This document shows, one piece after another, positions 31,501 to 39,082 of a DNA stretch of 64,000 nt. The DNA lies in NCBI GenBank assembly GCA_020796225.1, contig CM036756.1, positions 52,618,363 to 52,682,362 on the forward strand, in the 5' to 3' direction. Each line of letters starts with the position of its first letter. The stretch's first letter is position 1. The translations under genes were made by a program, and so were the position numbers. This DNA comes from Arion vulgaris. Its lineage: Eukaryota > Mollusca > Gastropoda > Stylommatophora > Arionidae. The notes under the pieces were generated by a model. That model made no database searches, was not told the origin of the DNA, and saw only the letters and a list, made by a program, of their open reading frames with translations.

Positions 31501-33909
31501 AATCACAAATATTGATTCGAAATTGTATTTGTTATGAATTTTATTTCACGAGTTCTTCACATTGTTGCTGGGTTATTTCCCTTGCCCTGGGAATTCGGTA
31601 GTAACTTTTTCTGAAGGGCTAGGAATAAGAGGGTTAATAAAATTCAGTAATTTTCCGAAGTCCAACCTTGCACATGTACATTTTGTCCTCTTGGAATGAA
31701 TTTAGAATTATCATTGAGGTACAACCATTTGATACCTTCCAACAAATTTCTTGACATCACATTTGATACAGCAGGCACATGCAAGGATCTGGTTTCTCTA
31801 AAATTTTCATGTAAGCAAAGGCATTGGTTAGCTCTGCCTGCCAGTTCTCCAAAATGCCTCAAGTAAAAAATATTGTGATGCGTAATAAGTGTTTTCTGAA
31901 TCTTGAACATTGTCATTTGCAGGAACTGTTTCCCCACTAAAATGCTTGATATTGCTCAGCTGTTGTGACTAGTCTCTTATCACCACTATGGCCTGGCGAG
32001 TGGTGATGTCCTTATCCTTCATTAATCATAATTTATAGTAACTACTAGTTATTTAGTATTAGTGTCAGTCGCCAATTACCTCAGTCAAATCTTGAAGTAA
32101 TTGTCACATGTGGCGTCGGGCCCTACAAGGGAAACAAATAATAGCACCACTACTACTTAAAAGGCAACTGATCTTTTCTCCTTCAATGATCCAGCGGCAC
32201 TTGAGATCTTGCCTTTCGACCCAATGCTATATAGTGGTATCTGCATGTGCTTGTAAGTTCTTTTGTTCCATATAATTTGTTCCATTTATCTGGCCTTGGA
32301 GCAAGGAGGGTCTTCCTGATGTCATCTAGTGCTTGACACTTGAAGAGGTTGTGGTGAATGGTTTCATGATGTGCACACAGTTGGCACTCTGGAGTGTGTT
32401 GTGGTTGAATTCTGTTCAAGTGATTATTAAGTGTTATGTGTTGTTCGGAGTCTAAAAATGGTGCTCTGATCTCTTCTTGTAAGGTGGTTGATGTTGTCAT
32501 TAAGGTTAGAGCTGGCCATATGACTATACACCTCTCTTCCCGTGTCTCCCATGGCCCATCTGTTCAGCCAAATTTCTTTATTTGTTGTCGTTAGGATTTG
32601 CTTTGCTGTATTGAGAGTTGTTGCTGTGATTGGTTGTTCTTGTGTTGACCCTTTCTTGGCTAGCCTATCTGCTTCATTTCCAGGTATATTTGAATGTCCA
32701 GGGATCCACTGCATAGTTATTTTGATGTAGCAAGTCTGTCAATACAGACGACTGATGTAGGACCTATGGTGGCTACCCTAAAAAGCGTCTAGCAATTGGA
32801 TGTGCTGGTCTACTTGTAGGCGCATAACTGACACAACATCTTAGGCTCAGATCACAAACAAATCGCACAGAATGGTCAACAAGTGAATGTTGTGGAGCGT
32901 CGAAGAATTACTTCTTCAATGGGGGGACTGCCTAGAGTAGTTGATAGTAGCTCGGCCTGCTAGCTGTGAGACTCCTCATAGCTCGGGTTCGAACCTACTG
33001 TCCGGCATTTGTTCGAGTCCCTGGTCTTACTCAGGACGATAACGTTGAGTACCTCTGAAGTCGGAGAAAATCTGCCTGTATGGCGAGGGAATACTAATTA
33101 CGAGTACATTGAGCACACAGCTGCCAGTGTAAGTAATTTACAATGTGCACGCTGTTGCCATTGTAAGAAATTGTAAAACGGATTTTCACGCAAAAATCAG
33201 TTTCAGAGATGAAACTGCGTCTGAGTTGAAAGCGGACGAAAGAAAAAAAAAACTTCAATATCTGGTTCATCACCAAGTTTTGCTGAAATTGAAACCATTA
33301 CTAACAAATTTGTACTGCCCTAAACTAAATAGTGAGCGTCTGTAGCTCAGAAATAGTGAGCTCCATCACAAACCCAAGCTTACCTGGTTCAAACTGGTGG
33401 ACAAGTTTGGAAGCAAATTCGTTTCCGTGGTATTTTTACAAAAGATAAAAATAGACCTCACCATTCAGAAAGCAATGGAAAACTACTGGATGTATAAGTG
33501 GTGCCCATTAAAATCTATGACAAATTTACTGTGGTTGGTGGCTACATCCTGTAGGATATGCCACGATTTTCATTTCCAAACTAAACACGCTAGAAGCTCC
33601 CATTTTAAAAACGGGTAGACTAGTACCGTAACATGCTGGCCAGAATGGGATTGAATCGGCAGTGGCTGCTATCAGCTGGATTGGCACTTTAAGCTCATTT
33701 ACATTTTCTATTGCTATTGTTTTACCCAGAAATTTATTTGTAATTTTTTTACAGCATACATGAGCAGCCCATGCCATATTGAGATTGTCTTGGCAGAGAA
33801 GGAAACCGCAGTTCCTGTTCCTAAAGCATCAGCTGGAGATGAGGAGCCTGTCAAGAAGAGAGTATCTAAGAAGAAACTCCAAAGACAAAAATTGTTGCAG
33901 AGAGATTAG
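19525..33909 (+). CDS. RPL17: Ribosomal protein L17 (uL22), complete spliced gene
   Basis: Structural protein of the large ribosomal subunit, placed at the exit of the polypeptide tunnel. Six coding exons (19525-19564, 21801-21841, 25770-25904, 27425-27523, 29527-29623, 33755-33909) join in phase with GT-AG introns to 188 residues. Eukaryotic L17 is about 184. Landmarks in order are [108 protein letters not shown] and a Lys-rich C-terminus ending [10 protein letters not shown]. All are conserved signatures of eukaryotic uL22. No stop or frameshift interrupts it. A TOP leader exon lies upstream and AATAAA downstream. The gene spans almost 15 kb because every larger intron has collected mobile elements, which is unusual for a highly expressed ribosomal gene. 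Confidence 0.97.
19643..19890 (+). mobile_element. SINE-1 copy with perfect target-site duplication
   Basis: Starts CGCCCGAGTGGTTACCGGGG and ends GAACGAACGCAAAGATCAT. It is flanked by the 9-bp duplication CAGTCTAAT (19634-19642 and 19891-19899). It sits in RPL17 intron 2 and defines the family's boundaries. Confidence 0.88.
20070..20347 (-). mobile_element. SINE-3 copy
   Basis: On the minus strand it carries the core GTCGCAAGAGGCGAGTAAGG, a GGGGCTAGCTACCCCACAC hairpin-like block, AACGCTGGCTGAAACCGG, the CTCCAAATGGTGCTGAAGAT block, and a LINE-type tail ending CGGTCTGGGCAGTGATCGAA. Same layout as 42045-42390. Confidence 0.7.
20876..21121 (+). mobile_element. SINE-1 copy
   Basis: Full-length, GCCCGAGTGGTTACCGGG to GTAAAGAACGAACGCAAGAA. 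The left flank AGAGAGAAGTGGT recurs immediately to the right, a 13-bp target-site duplication. Confidence 0.85.
21140..21480 (+). mobile_element. LINE 3' end: zinc-knuckle region and 3' tail
   Basis: Plus-strand translation with small breaks gives [20 protein letters not shown] then [20 protein letters not shown]. This is the Cys-rich region that follows RNase H in several LINE families. Its 3' tail TTATGGGGAAATCTGGTACA and TCAGTCTAAGCAGTGATGGA is shared with the SINE-3 copies. It lies directly after the SINE-1 copy in RPL17 intron 2. Confidence 0.7.
21801..21841 (+). CDS. RPL17: RPL17 exon 3
   Basis: The acceptor ATATTTATAG precedes it and the donor GTAAGT follows. It completes a Ser codon and encodes [13 protein letters not shown]. 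Confidence 0.95.
21842..23380. other. RPL17 intron 3, 5' part
   Basis: 21842-22480 is AT-rich with nothing recognised. 22480-23380 holds diverged repeats sharing blocks with 4860-5320, such as CAATGTTTGGGTTTGTACCG near 23118 and a GGGGCTGCTCACAGATATTA block. Confidence 0.45.
23381..24180 (+). mobile_element. LINE RNase H fragment interrupted by a SINE
   Basis: 23384-23610 encodes a partial RNase H domain ([23 protein letters not shown] with Glu, [14 protein letters not shown] with Asp). After a break a C-terminal region follows. The coding sense stops at 23862 (VHNTL) and resumes at 24105 ([20 protein letters not shown]) after the SINE-1 at 23863-24104. Confidence 0.75.
23863..24104 (+). mobile_element. 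SINE-1 copy inserted in a LINE
   Basis: CGCCCGAGTGGTTACCGGGC to GAACGAACGCAAAGAA. Flanked by short duplications (ACCCTT on both sides) within the LINE coding sequence. Confidence 0.85.
24190..24735 (+). mobile_element. LINE fragment: RNase H end, C-terminal Cys-rich region
   Basis: Translation gives [20 protein letters not shown], the last-Asp region of RNase H with the A of NERAD changed. [20 protein letters not shown] and a Cys-poor remnant follow, and the end is GGAAGAAGAAG. It is broken by stops and related to 49660-50005. Confidence 0.7.
24835..25450 (+). repeat. GC-rich interspersed repeat, copy D (partial)
   Basis: Matches the right half of the other copies: GCTCCGAGTTTCGCTCCACA, a CATCTCATCCCTT block, CAAAGTCTGTTACCAGGGTC. 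Truncated at the left. Confidence 0.65.
25770..25904 (+). CDS. RPL17: RPL17 exon 4
   Basis: Encodes 45 residues from [14 protein letters not shown] to GGVGRCAQ, starting after TCTCACCAG. The donor is CAG followed by GTTTGT, weaker than the GTAAGT of the earlier exons. A SINE starts about 9 bases inside the intron. Confidence 0.97.
25913..26090 (-). mobile_element. SINE-1, internally deleted, next to the RPL17 exon 4 donor
   Basis: CTTCTACTTTGCGTTTGTTC through GATCTTTGCCAAGAAG, then a deletion straight into CAGCCAAACCTTCTTAGTCG and the head. Flanking GTTTGTTT is repeated on both sides (25905-25912 and about 26092-26099), so the target site overlaps the splice donor. Confidence 0.78.
26097..26300 (+). 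mobile_element. SINE-2 copy
   Basis: Head ACGCCGTGTGGTGACAAGGG, AAGAATAGTACCACTGCAAC, core GTAAGAGGCGACTGTAGACC, CAGAAATCGGATATGTTGGC, GGGCGCATAACTGGCACGAC. It then runs into Penelope sequence. Confidence 0.75.
26301..26925 (+). mobile_element. Penelope-like element remnant, C-terminus and 3' end
   Basis: The end of the GIY-YIG region survives in broken form (GTGTAACAAGGCTTATATCG). It is followed by the 3' UTR shared with 15700-16015 and by the 3' terminal block GCTTGATAAAGGCCTTGTTG, with a degenerate hammerhead-like core at 26781-26815. Confidence 0.75.
26926..27424. other. RPL17 intron 4, 3' part
   Basis: AT-rich intron sequence without recognised elements, ending at the acceptor TTGTGGTGTAG. 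Confidence 0.4.
27425..27523 (+). CDS. RPL17: RPL17 exon 5
   Basis: Encodes [18 protein letters not shown] and [15 protein letters not shown], 33 codons. The donor is AAG followed by GTTTGA, again a weak GTTTG type. Confidence 0.96.
27598..27842 (-). mobile_element. SINE-1 copy
   Basis: Minus orientation in RPL17 intron 5. Flanked by GAATTCACCCTGTCT (27583-27597) and GAATTCATCCTGTCT (27843-27857), a 15-bp duplication with one mismatch. Confidence 0.88.
27858..29146. other. RPL17 intron 5 with one dispersed repeat
   Basis: 28789-28882 (GCATATCCTTTACAGGACTT onward) recurs at 60428-60515, so it belongs to a dispersed family. No other feature is recognised. Confidence 0.45.
29158..29417 (-). 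mobile_element. SINE-1 copy
   Basis: Minus orientation. Flanked by the perfect 11-bp duplication ATTTGCTTTAT (29147-29157 and 29418-29428). Confidence 0.9.
29527..29623 (+). CDS. RPL17: RPL17 exon 6
   Basis: Encodes [15 protein letters not shown], then [17 protein letters not shown] plus the first base of Pro. Flanked by TGTTGCAG and GTAAGT. Confidence 0.97.
29751..31633 (+). mobile_element. piggyBac-type DNA transposon, defective
   Basis: The ends are CCCTCTTATTCCT at 29751 and AGGAATAAGAGGG at 31633, a perfect 13-bp inverted repeat. They are flanked by TTAA on both sides (29747-29750, 31634-31637), the piggyBac target site. The element is 1.88 kb. 30862-31068 encodes a transposase piece with [15 protein letters not shown] and MSRNRFE-like [15 protein letters not shown], the conserved N-terminal part of the piggyBac transposase domain. 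Frames are broken after that and the catalytic core is not recognisable, so it is non-autonomous. It sits in RPL17 intron 6. Confidence 0.9.
31640..31940 (-). mobile_element. piggyBac transposase fragment, opposite strand
   Basis: The minus-strand frame gives [20 protein letters not shown] and [18 protein letters not shown], homologous to the piece inside the neighbouring piggyBac but diverged. It has no visible ends of its own. Confidence 0.7.
32165..32738 (-). mobile_element. LINE C-terminal fragment (RNase H end, Cys-His region)
   Basis: Two overlapping minus-strand frames give [20 protein letters not shown], the last-Asp region of RNase H. Next come [20 protein letters not shown] and [20 protein letters not shown], a CxxC-H-C motif. 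One frameshift lies near 32430-32500. A related copy is at 35340-36300. Confidence 0.8.
32740..32924 (+). mobile_element. SINE-2, 5'-truncated
   Basis: Starts at the core (GACTGATGTAGGACCTATGG), then GGATGTGCTGGTCTACTTGT and AGGCGCATAACTGACACAAC, and ends GTTGTGGAGCGTCGAAGAAT. Confidence 0.7.
32925..33255 (+). mobile_element. tRNA-headed SINE (SINE-B)
   Basis: CTGCCTAGAGTAGTTGATAG head, TAGCTCGGCCTGCTAGCTG A-box-like, GGGTTCGAACC B box near 32985, body, and an A-rich 3' end at 33240-33252. Short flanking duplication CTTCAAT. Same family as 14435-14765. Confidence 0.87.
33256..33754. other. RPL17 intron 6, 3' part
   Basis: No recognised elements. It ends in a T-rich tract and ACAG at 33754. 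Confidence 0.4.
33755..33909 (+). CDS. RPL17: RPL17 exon 7 (stop codon)
   Basis: Completes a Pro codon and encodes [20 protein letters not shown] and a Lys-rich end [10 protein letters not shown], with TAG at 33907-33909. Confidence 0.96.
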
Positions 33910-33932
33910 GGATCAAGGGTTATCTGTGAGCA

Positions 33933-33938
33933 AATAAA
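33933..33938 (+). terminator. RPL17: RPL17 polyadenylation signal
   Basis: AATAAA 24 bases after the stop codon, consistent with the very short 3' UTRs of ribosomal-protein mRNAs. Confidence 0.85.
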
Positions 33939-34029
33939 CAGATCATTAAAAATTTGAAGTTGTACCTTTATCATTGTTGTCTTATTATTTGTGTGTTGTG
34001 TGATTTGTTTTTGTCTGAAAATCAAATTT

Positions 34030-34245
34030 ACTTTACATCATCAGGTGCAAGAGTAGGCGATCATGGATCTCCATAGAACTGTCCCTGGTATTTGCTACTG
34101 TCTCGGCTGTTGTTGCTCTACTGTGCCACGAAGTCAGGCGGTTCCAAATTTGTCGTCCCTCCATTTTACTGGTTGTCACAATGTGCTCTAAGCCTCCCCT
34201 TCTCATCACTCGTCTGAAAATGATGACTGCCTCTTTCATATATTG
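34030..34245 (-). mobile_element. LINE RT C-terminal fragment
   Basis: The minus-strand frame has GGLEHIVTTSKMEGR then LTSWHSRATTAETVANTRD, a C-terminal motif of RTE/CR1-type ORF2 proteins. Short and isolated. Confidence 0.65.
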
Positions 34246-34249
34246 ACAA

Positions 34250-35160
34250 ATTTTCTCTGTGTCTTGGCTTCACTCAAGACCCCATCATTTGTCATTTTAG
34301 CATTCCAAGGAATTCTCATAATTCTTATGTAAAACCACAAAATAGATGAGACTGCAGTAAAACTATTTGATTGGCAAAACATGTAATCACAAAGTACTGT
34401 AGTTTTACAAATTACAAAACAATGGCAAAATACAGCAACGTTTCGACCAACAATGCCTTTATCAAGCAAACGAACAACAGGAGTGACAAATTTTAAAAAA
34501 CAAATGGACGACCAAAACAAACGTTTCTAATGAAAATCTGGGAATAAAAACGAATAACCCAATAAATGTAACACTAAAAACTAGAAATAGAATGGAAGAG
34601 AAACAATGAAAAATCTAGTAAAAATATAACTTGAATACATGCAACATATACCCATGTAGATTACAAGGCATGGGAAGAGAAAGGACTAAGAAGCATAGCA
34701 ATGTAATACGTGTAAGCATAGCAATGTAATAATCCAGCACATGTGGTTGCAAGGTACCATACAAAGAAATCGACAGATTCTCCAGAGCAAATCGACTGCG
34801 ATCATCCAAGAAACACGATCGGATGGCTGTGACCTGAACATCGTGAGCTCCTAAATGGCCAGTATCATTGAAATGGGTGGCTACATGGGTCACAGAACAT
34901 TGCTGTATGTCGCTCGAGTATTGGGCGAATTGGTCACTGAGCCTCTTGCCTGTGTCGTCGATATAAGCCTTGTTACACCGCTTACAGATAATGGCATAGA
35001 TAAGATTACGGGACTCGCATGTGAAACCATCGTCAATAAAAAAACGTGGCTAAAGGAAAAGATAAGTATGCGGCTGTATCACATAAGCACACGTGTTGCA
35101 ACGCTGACGGCCTCACTGAACAGTGCCAAAATGAGTGGATATTGGGCGGCGACTACCTAC
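34250..35160 (-). mobile_element. Penelope-like element remnant with 3' end
   Basis: On the minus strand, broken GIY-YIG coding (ACAAGGCTTATATCGACGAC), the conserved tail (TRSCFLDDRSRFALENLS), then the 3' UTR. The 3' terminal block carries a hammerhead-like core at 34433-34472. 35050-35160 holds the CNTC-like linker region of the same copy. Confidence 0.78.
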
Positions 35161-35339
35161 ATATCCTTATGTAAAACCACATCTCTTGCATCCAGAGACT
35201 TGTCTATGTTTACCATCAATAACTCATATGTATGTCAGTATTGGACCTATATGGCACCGAATAACTCATTCTGACTGCTGTATTTTTGGCATGTATCATT
35301 TGCTTGATAAGGACATTTTGATTGAAAGGTTGCGTTGAC
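35161..35339 (+). mobile_element. Small Penelope 3' end fragment
   Basis: CATTTGCTTGATAAGGACAT at 35298 and GATTGAAAGGTTGC repeat the Penelope 3' terminal block on the plus strand, diverged. Confidence 0.45.
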
Positions 35340-36300
35340 CTGTATTTGTACTTTGTTCTTCAATAATCCAGCAGCACTTGAGCTCTTGCTTTGGCCCATT
35401 GCAATGTAGTGGTTCTTTTGTTCTGTATATATGTTCCATTTATATGGCCTTGGGGGAGGATCTTCCTGGTGTTGTCTCGTGCTTGACACCTGAAGGTGGG
35501 GGTGAACGGTTTCATGATGTGCACACAGCTGGCACTGGATTGTGTTGTGGTTGAATTCTGTTCAAGTGAGTGTTATATGTTGGGTTCAATGTCTAAAAAA
35601 TGGTGCTCTGATCTCTTGTAAGGTGCTTGATGTCATTAATGTTAGGACTGGTCATATGCCTGTAAACCTCTTCCAGTGTCTCCCATGGCCCATCTGTTCA
35701 GCCAAATTTCTTATTTGTTGTCGATAGGACTTGCTTTGCTGTATGAAGAGTTGTGGCCCCTTTCTTGGCTGCATATAATGTCCGGGTGTATTGAATGTCC
35801 AGGTATTCACTGCATAGTTATTTTGATGTCATGGGATGTAACAAGTTTATCAATATCTAGTTTACTTTTTCTTCTATTTCTTCTAGAGCTTAAAGGGTAG
35901 ACATTGAATCTGAAAGTGCCTTTAATGGAAAGTCATTGAAATAGTCTTCAGGTAGTACAAAGCTATTCCTAACACATGAATTTCAGCCTCATAATTGGAG
36001 CATATCTCCAAACAGTTCTTCGGATGATCTGTCTGGATACTGTATATATACTCCGTAACTTGCTTTGGTGGTGGCTTTAAATGCAGATCCGTCAGAATGC
36101 ACACATAGCCATTCTTGTGTATAGGCAATGATTCTTTGAGATGCTATCATAAGACTGACTGGGTTGGAGTGTTTAGTTGCTTCATCTATCAATTTTGTTC
36201 TAATTTCAGGTATTCATGAGTATGTTTTGGTAAGTTTGCTATTACTCTCTGCAGCTGTTGTATTGTTTCTGGAAGGTGGTATCTGTCTTTGATTTCACTG
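35340..36300 (-). mobile_element. LINE fragment with RNase H, degenerate
   Basis: Minus-strand frames give WLCVHSDGSAFKATTKASYG (first Asp region) and NYEAEIHVLGIALYYL (Glu region). 35360-35720 is a diverged copy of 32200-32590 (CCCATGGCCCATCTGTTCAG). Multiple stops and deletions. Confidence 0.7.
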
Positions 36301-36545
36301 ACATGGTTACAGGGGGCCCAAATTTGGGGTGTAAAGAATAGAACCACTGTTACCTGCCATGCATGTCGAAGAGGTGACTAAGGAGGTTAGACTGAAATTG
36401 GATGTACATGTCCTAAACGTGTAACAGTGTAGAAGTATATGCGTTTAGTGACCTACTAAACAAATGTGCAACGTAAACATGTTCTTGGCAAAGATCAAAC
36501 ATATCACAAATAGGGATTAAAATTGGTCGTAAAGAACAAGCTCAA
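36301..36545 (+). mobile_element. SINE-1 copy
   Basis: Slightly truncated head (GGTTACAGGGGGCCC), then the whole family to GGTCGTAAAGAACAAGCTCA. Flanked by ACTGACATGGT and ACTGACGTGGT. Confidence 0.82.
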
Positions 36546-36578
36546 AGAACTGACGTGGTGAAGGATTGACTTTTGTGC

Positions 36579-37978
36579 GGACAGACCGCACCCCTACATT
36601 TAACGATTTTTCTTTAAAAAATGAAATTTGAGTTTTTTATATTTTAGGTAATACATCCAATTTCGAACAAGAATCTATCTTTAGTTTGTAAAAAAAATGT
36701 ATTGTATTTTAATTACATTTTTTAACTAAGCATGTATATGTTTTTTAGCTAATTATATAGGAAATATCATAACTTTGCTTCAACAGATAGTAGCAAAGTG
36801 TTTATAGTAATATGGTAGTGCAGATAGATTAACTAATAGCACCACTAAACTCATGCAGTGTCATTATGATGCAACTTGTATGAAAAATTCTGGAAAATTA
36901 GAGAACATTGGTTGGATAAATAGTATTTGAGCCATATTTAAACATCACAAAGATAACCATGAGAACTGCAATAGGCTGAGTAGCTTGTACCCTAAAGATA
37001 AAGTTTTAGCTGATTAAAAACAGCCTAATTTTATTGTTGGCAACATAATGCAAGTATTTGTTAAGCTATCTTGCGACTTCGTTAACAAAATACATTCATG
37101 GTGGTTCGCACAATACTAATGAATCTTTCCATAATCGTATATGGACTTGTCCTAAGATCTCATTTGCTTTGAGGAGAAGGTTAAAAGTAACTGTCAATGA
37201 TGCCAATATTGTAGTTAATATGAAATTGTGCCGATATGAAACTTTTGTTTTAGTTTAACTTTTCCTTTGGAAAACATTTTCATCATTTTGCAGTCACCTA
37301 TAAAAACCACATATCTTCCTTTGCTAATACAGAATTTAGGCACAAAAAGATAGAAAGATGTAAAACAACTAACGTTAGCATCTAAAGTATGTACTGAGGC
37401 AAGTTTGTATGCTCCTGGGGGATCTTAAAGTAAATTAATTTGATCAATAATTGAAAATATGTTAGTTTTTTGGCTTTTTCTAAAAATTGTAATTTTTCAT
37501 AAATATATGTCACTAAATACCCTTTTTAAAAAAACTACTTGAAGGATTGCTGTACAAATTTACACACTTCTGTCTTATGCACATTTGATCATTCCTACCA
37601 CTTCAAAAGAATTAATTGAACAGGTTTTGTGTTTCATTGAAAAGAATATCTCCTACCCCATATTTTTTGAGTAAAAAATCTGGATTTGCAAAAAAAAATT
37701 CAGAAAAAACTCATTTTATTATACTTTATAAATATTTTGCTACCAGTTCAAGATATGCCGATGTACAATAACATCTGAAAGTTCTATAGTGCTAACCTGA
37801 ATAGAACATAAATCATTCTGTATTTTGCAAGGTTACTTTTTGGGCATTTTTCCCTAAAAAAACCTTTCTATATTAAATTTTTTTCATAGAATATACATTC
37901 TTGAATTTTAACATCAAGTTGATCATTTAGAATCATAAACGCAACCTCAATATTTCTGTTTAGGGGTGCCGTCTGTCC
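36579..37978 (+). mobile_element. DNA transposon with 18-bp inverted repeats, Mutator/Kolobok-like
   Basis: GGACAGACCGCACCCCTA (36579-36596) and TAGGGGTGCCGTCTGTCC (37961-37978) are inverted repeats with one mismatch, bounding 1.40 kb. Inside, broken plus-strand coding has AIFKHHKDNHENCNRLSS and HGGSHNTNESFHNRIW followed by FALRRRLKVTVNDANIV. This resembles the HG-xxNPNES-xxxxIW part of Mutator-like transposase-domain proteins known from many invertebrate genomes. The superfamily is uncertain. TTAA follows the right end (37979-37982) but has no mate at the left. Internal sequence is AT-rich and dead. Confidence 0.72.
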
Positions 37979-38164
37979 TTAATTCTGTTTCTCTGTTGTC
38001 AATTGTCAACAACCAGTTTATTGAGTGGATCTTGATGCATTATTTTGCTGCTTTCATAAGCTTCAACAACAGCTTTATCTCTCTGTAGCCCAAGAGGTTC
38101 CCCATTTGTGTGTATTTCACATGCAGCGGTTGGTGCTGACCTCATTGCTCCACTGTTTAGACGT

Positions 38165-38400
38165 AAGGTTGCCGGGGCCCACAAGGGAACCAAAGAATAG
38201 TACCACTGCGACCTACAAAGCGACTGATGTATGGGCCTTAGGAAGTTACCCTAGTAAATAAACTATAACAGAAATTGGACGAGCTGGTCTACTTGTAGGC
38301 GCATAACTGGCACAATGTACAATCGCTCTTAGGCTCAGATCACATACAAACTATACAGAGTGGTTAACAGCTGGTCGATATGGAGCTTTTGAAGAAGACT
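38165..38400 (+). mobile_element. SINE-2 copy
   Basis: GCCGGGGCCCACAAGGGAAC, AAGAATAGTACCACTGCGAC, a shortened core, GGCGCATAACTGGCACAATG, and the tail AGAGTGGTTAACAGCTGGTC ending GAAGAAG. Confidence 0.8.
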
Positions 38401-39082
38401 ACATGACACAAGTAGATAGTGTTAGTCATCAGATCATCTATAAGTGCTATTTACAAAGTGACATTGCACAAGACTCCATTGCATGCTCCAATCTCATCTT
38501 TACTATATCCACCAGTACTCCGATTGACATCAGCATGCACAAATTGACAGTTGTAGCATGTTGGTTAATAAAACGTATGCTACCCGTAAAATCTAGCAAC
38601 ACCACGTTTGACTCCTAAGCAAAATTAAAAAAAACTTGTCTTTCTGTGCGACTGCAGGTCACAGAAATGGAACCACAAGATATGGAGAGAGGGCTGACAC
38701 ACGACCTACTCTATAATGGTCTCAGCGCAGGCGGCCATATTGCCATAAAATGTCATAGGCTGAGGCGGTGTATTCTCACAGACTAACTATTGACTGTTAC
38801 TATTGGGAAACGTTGATCTAGACAATACATCTTGCAGATGTTAGAAACTTATTGTTGGATGCATGTGTGTATTACAGAAGATGTTTTCTGATGAGTAGCT
38901 ATAGTTGTTGCTCTCACATACTATTTTAGTTTAATTTTATACAGAACACTGATGTTTCTTGACAAAGTTCAGTGCAGATATTGTATCCACTTTTATTCTT
39001 GTCTTCATCCCTAAACAGACATTCTTTTTGATACACCCGGCACTGCATAGACACGTCATCTCTATAGTGACTAATTTTCTTT
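38401..39082. other. Intergenic, no recognised features
   Basis: No conserved coding motif or repeat was recognised between the SINE-2 copy and the LINE tail at 39083. Confidence 0.35.

Noticed and set aside
19229..33754. C/D-box snoRNA in RPL17 introns, as found in vertebrates
   Set aside because: I found no convincing TGATGA/CTGA pair with terminal stems in the non-repeat intron parts.
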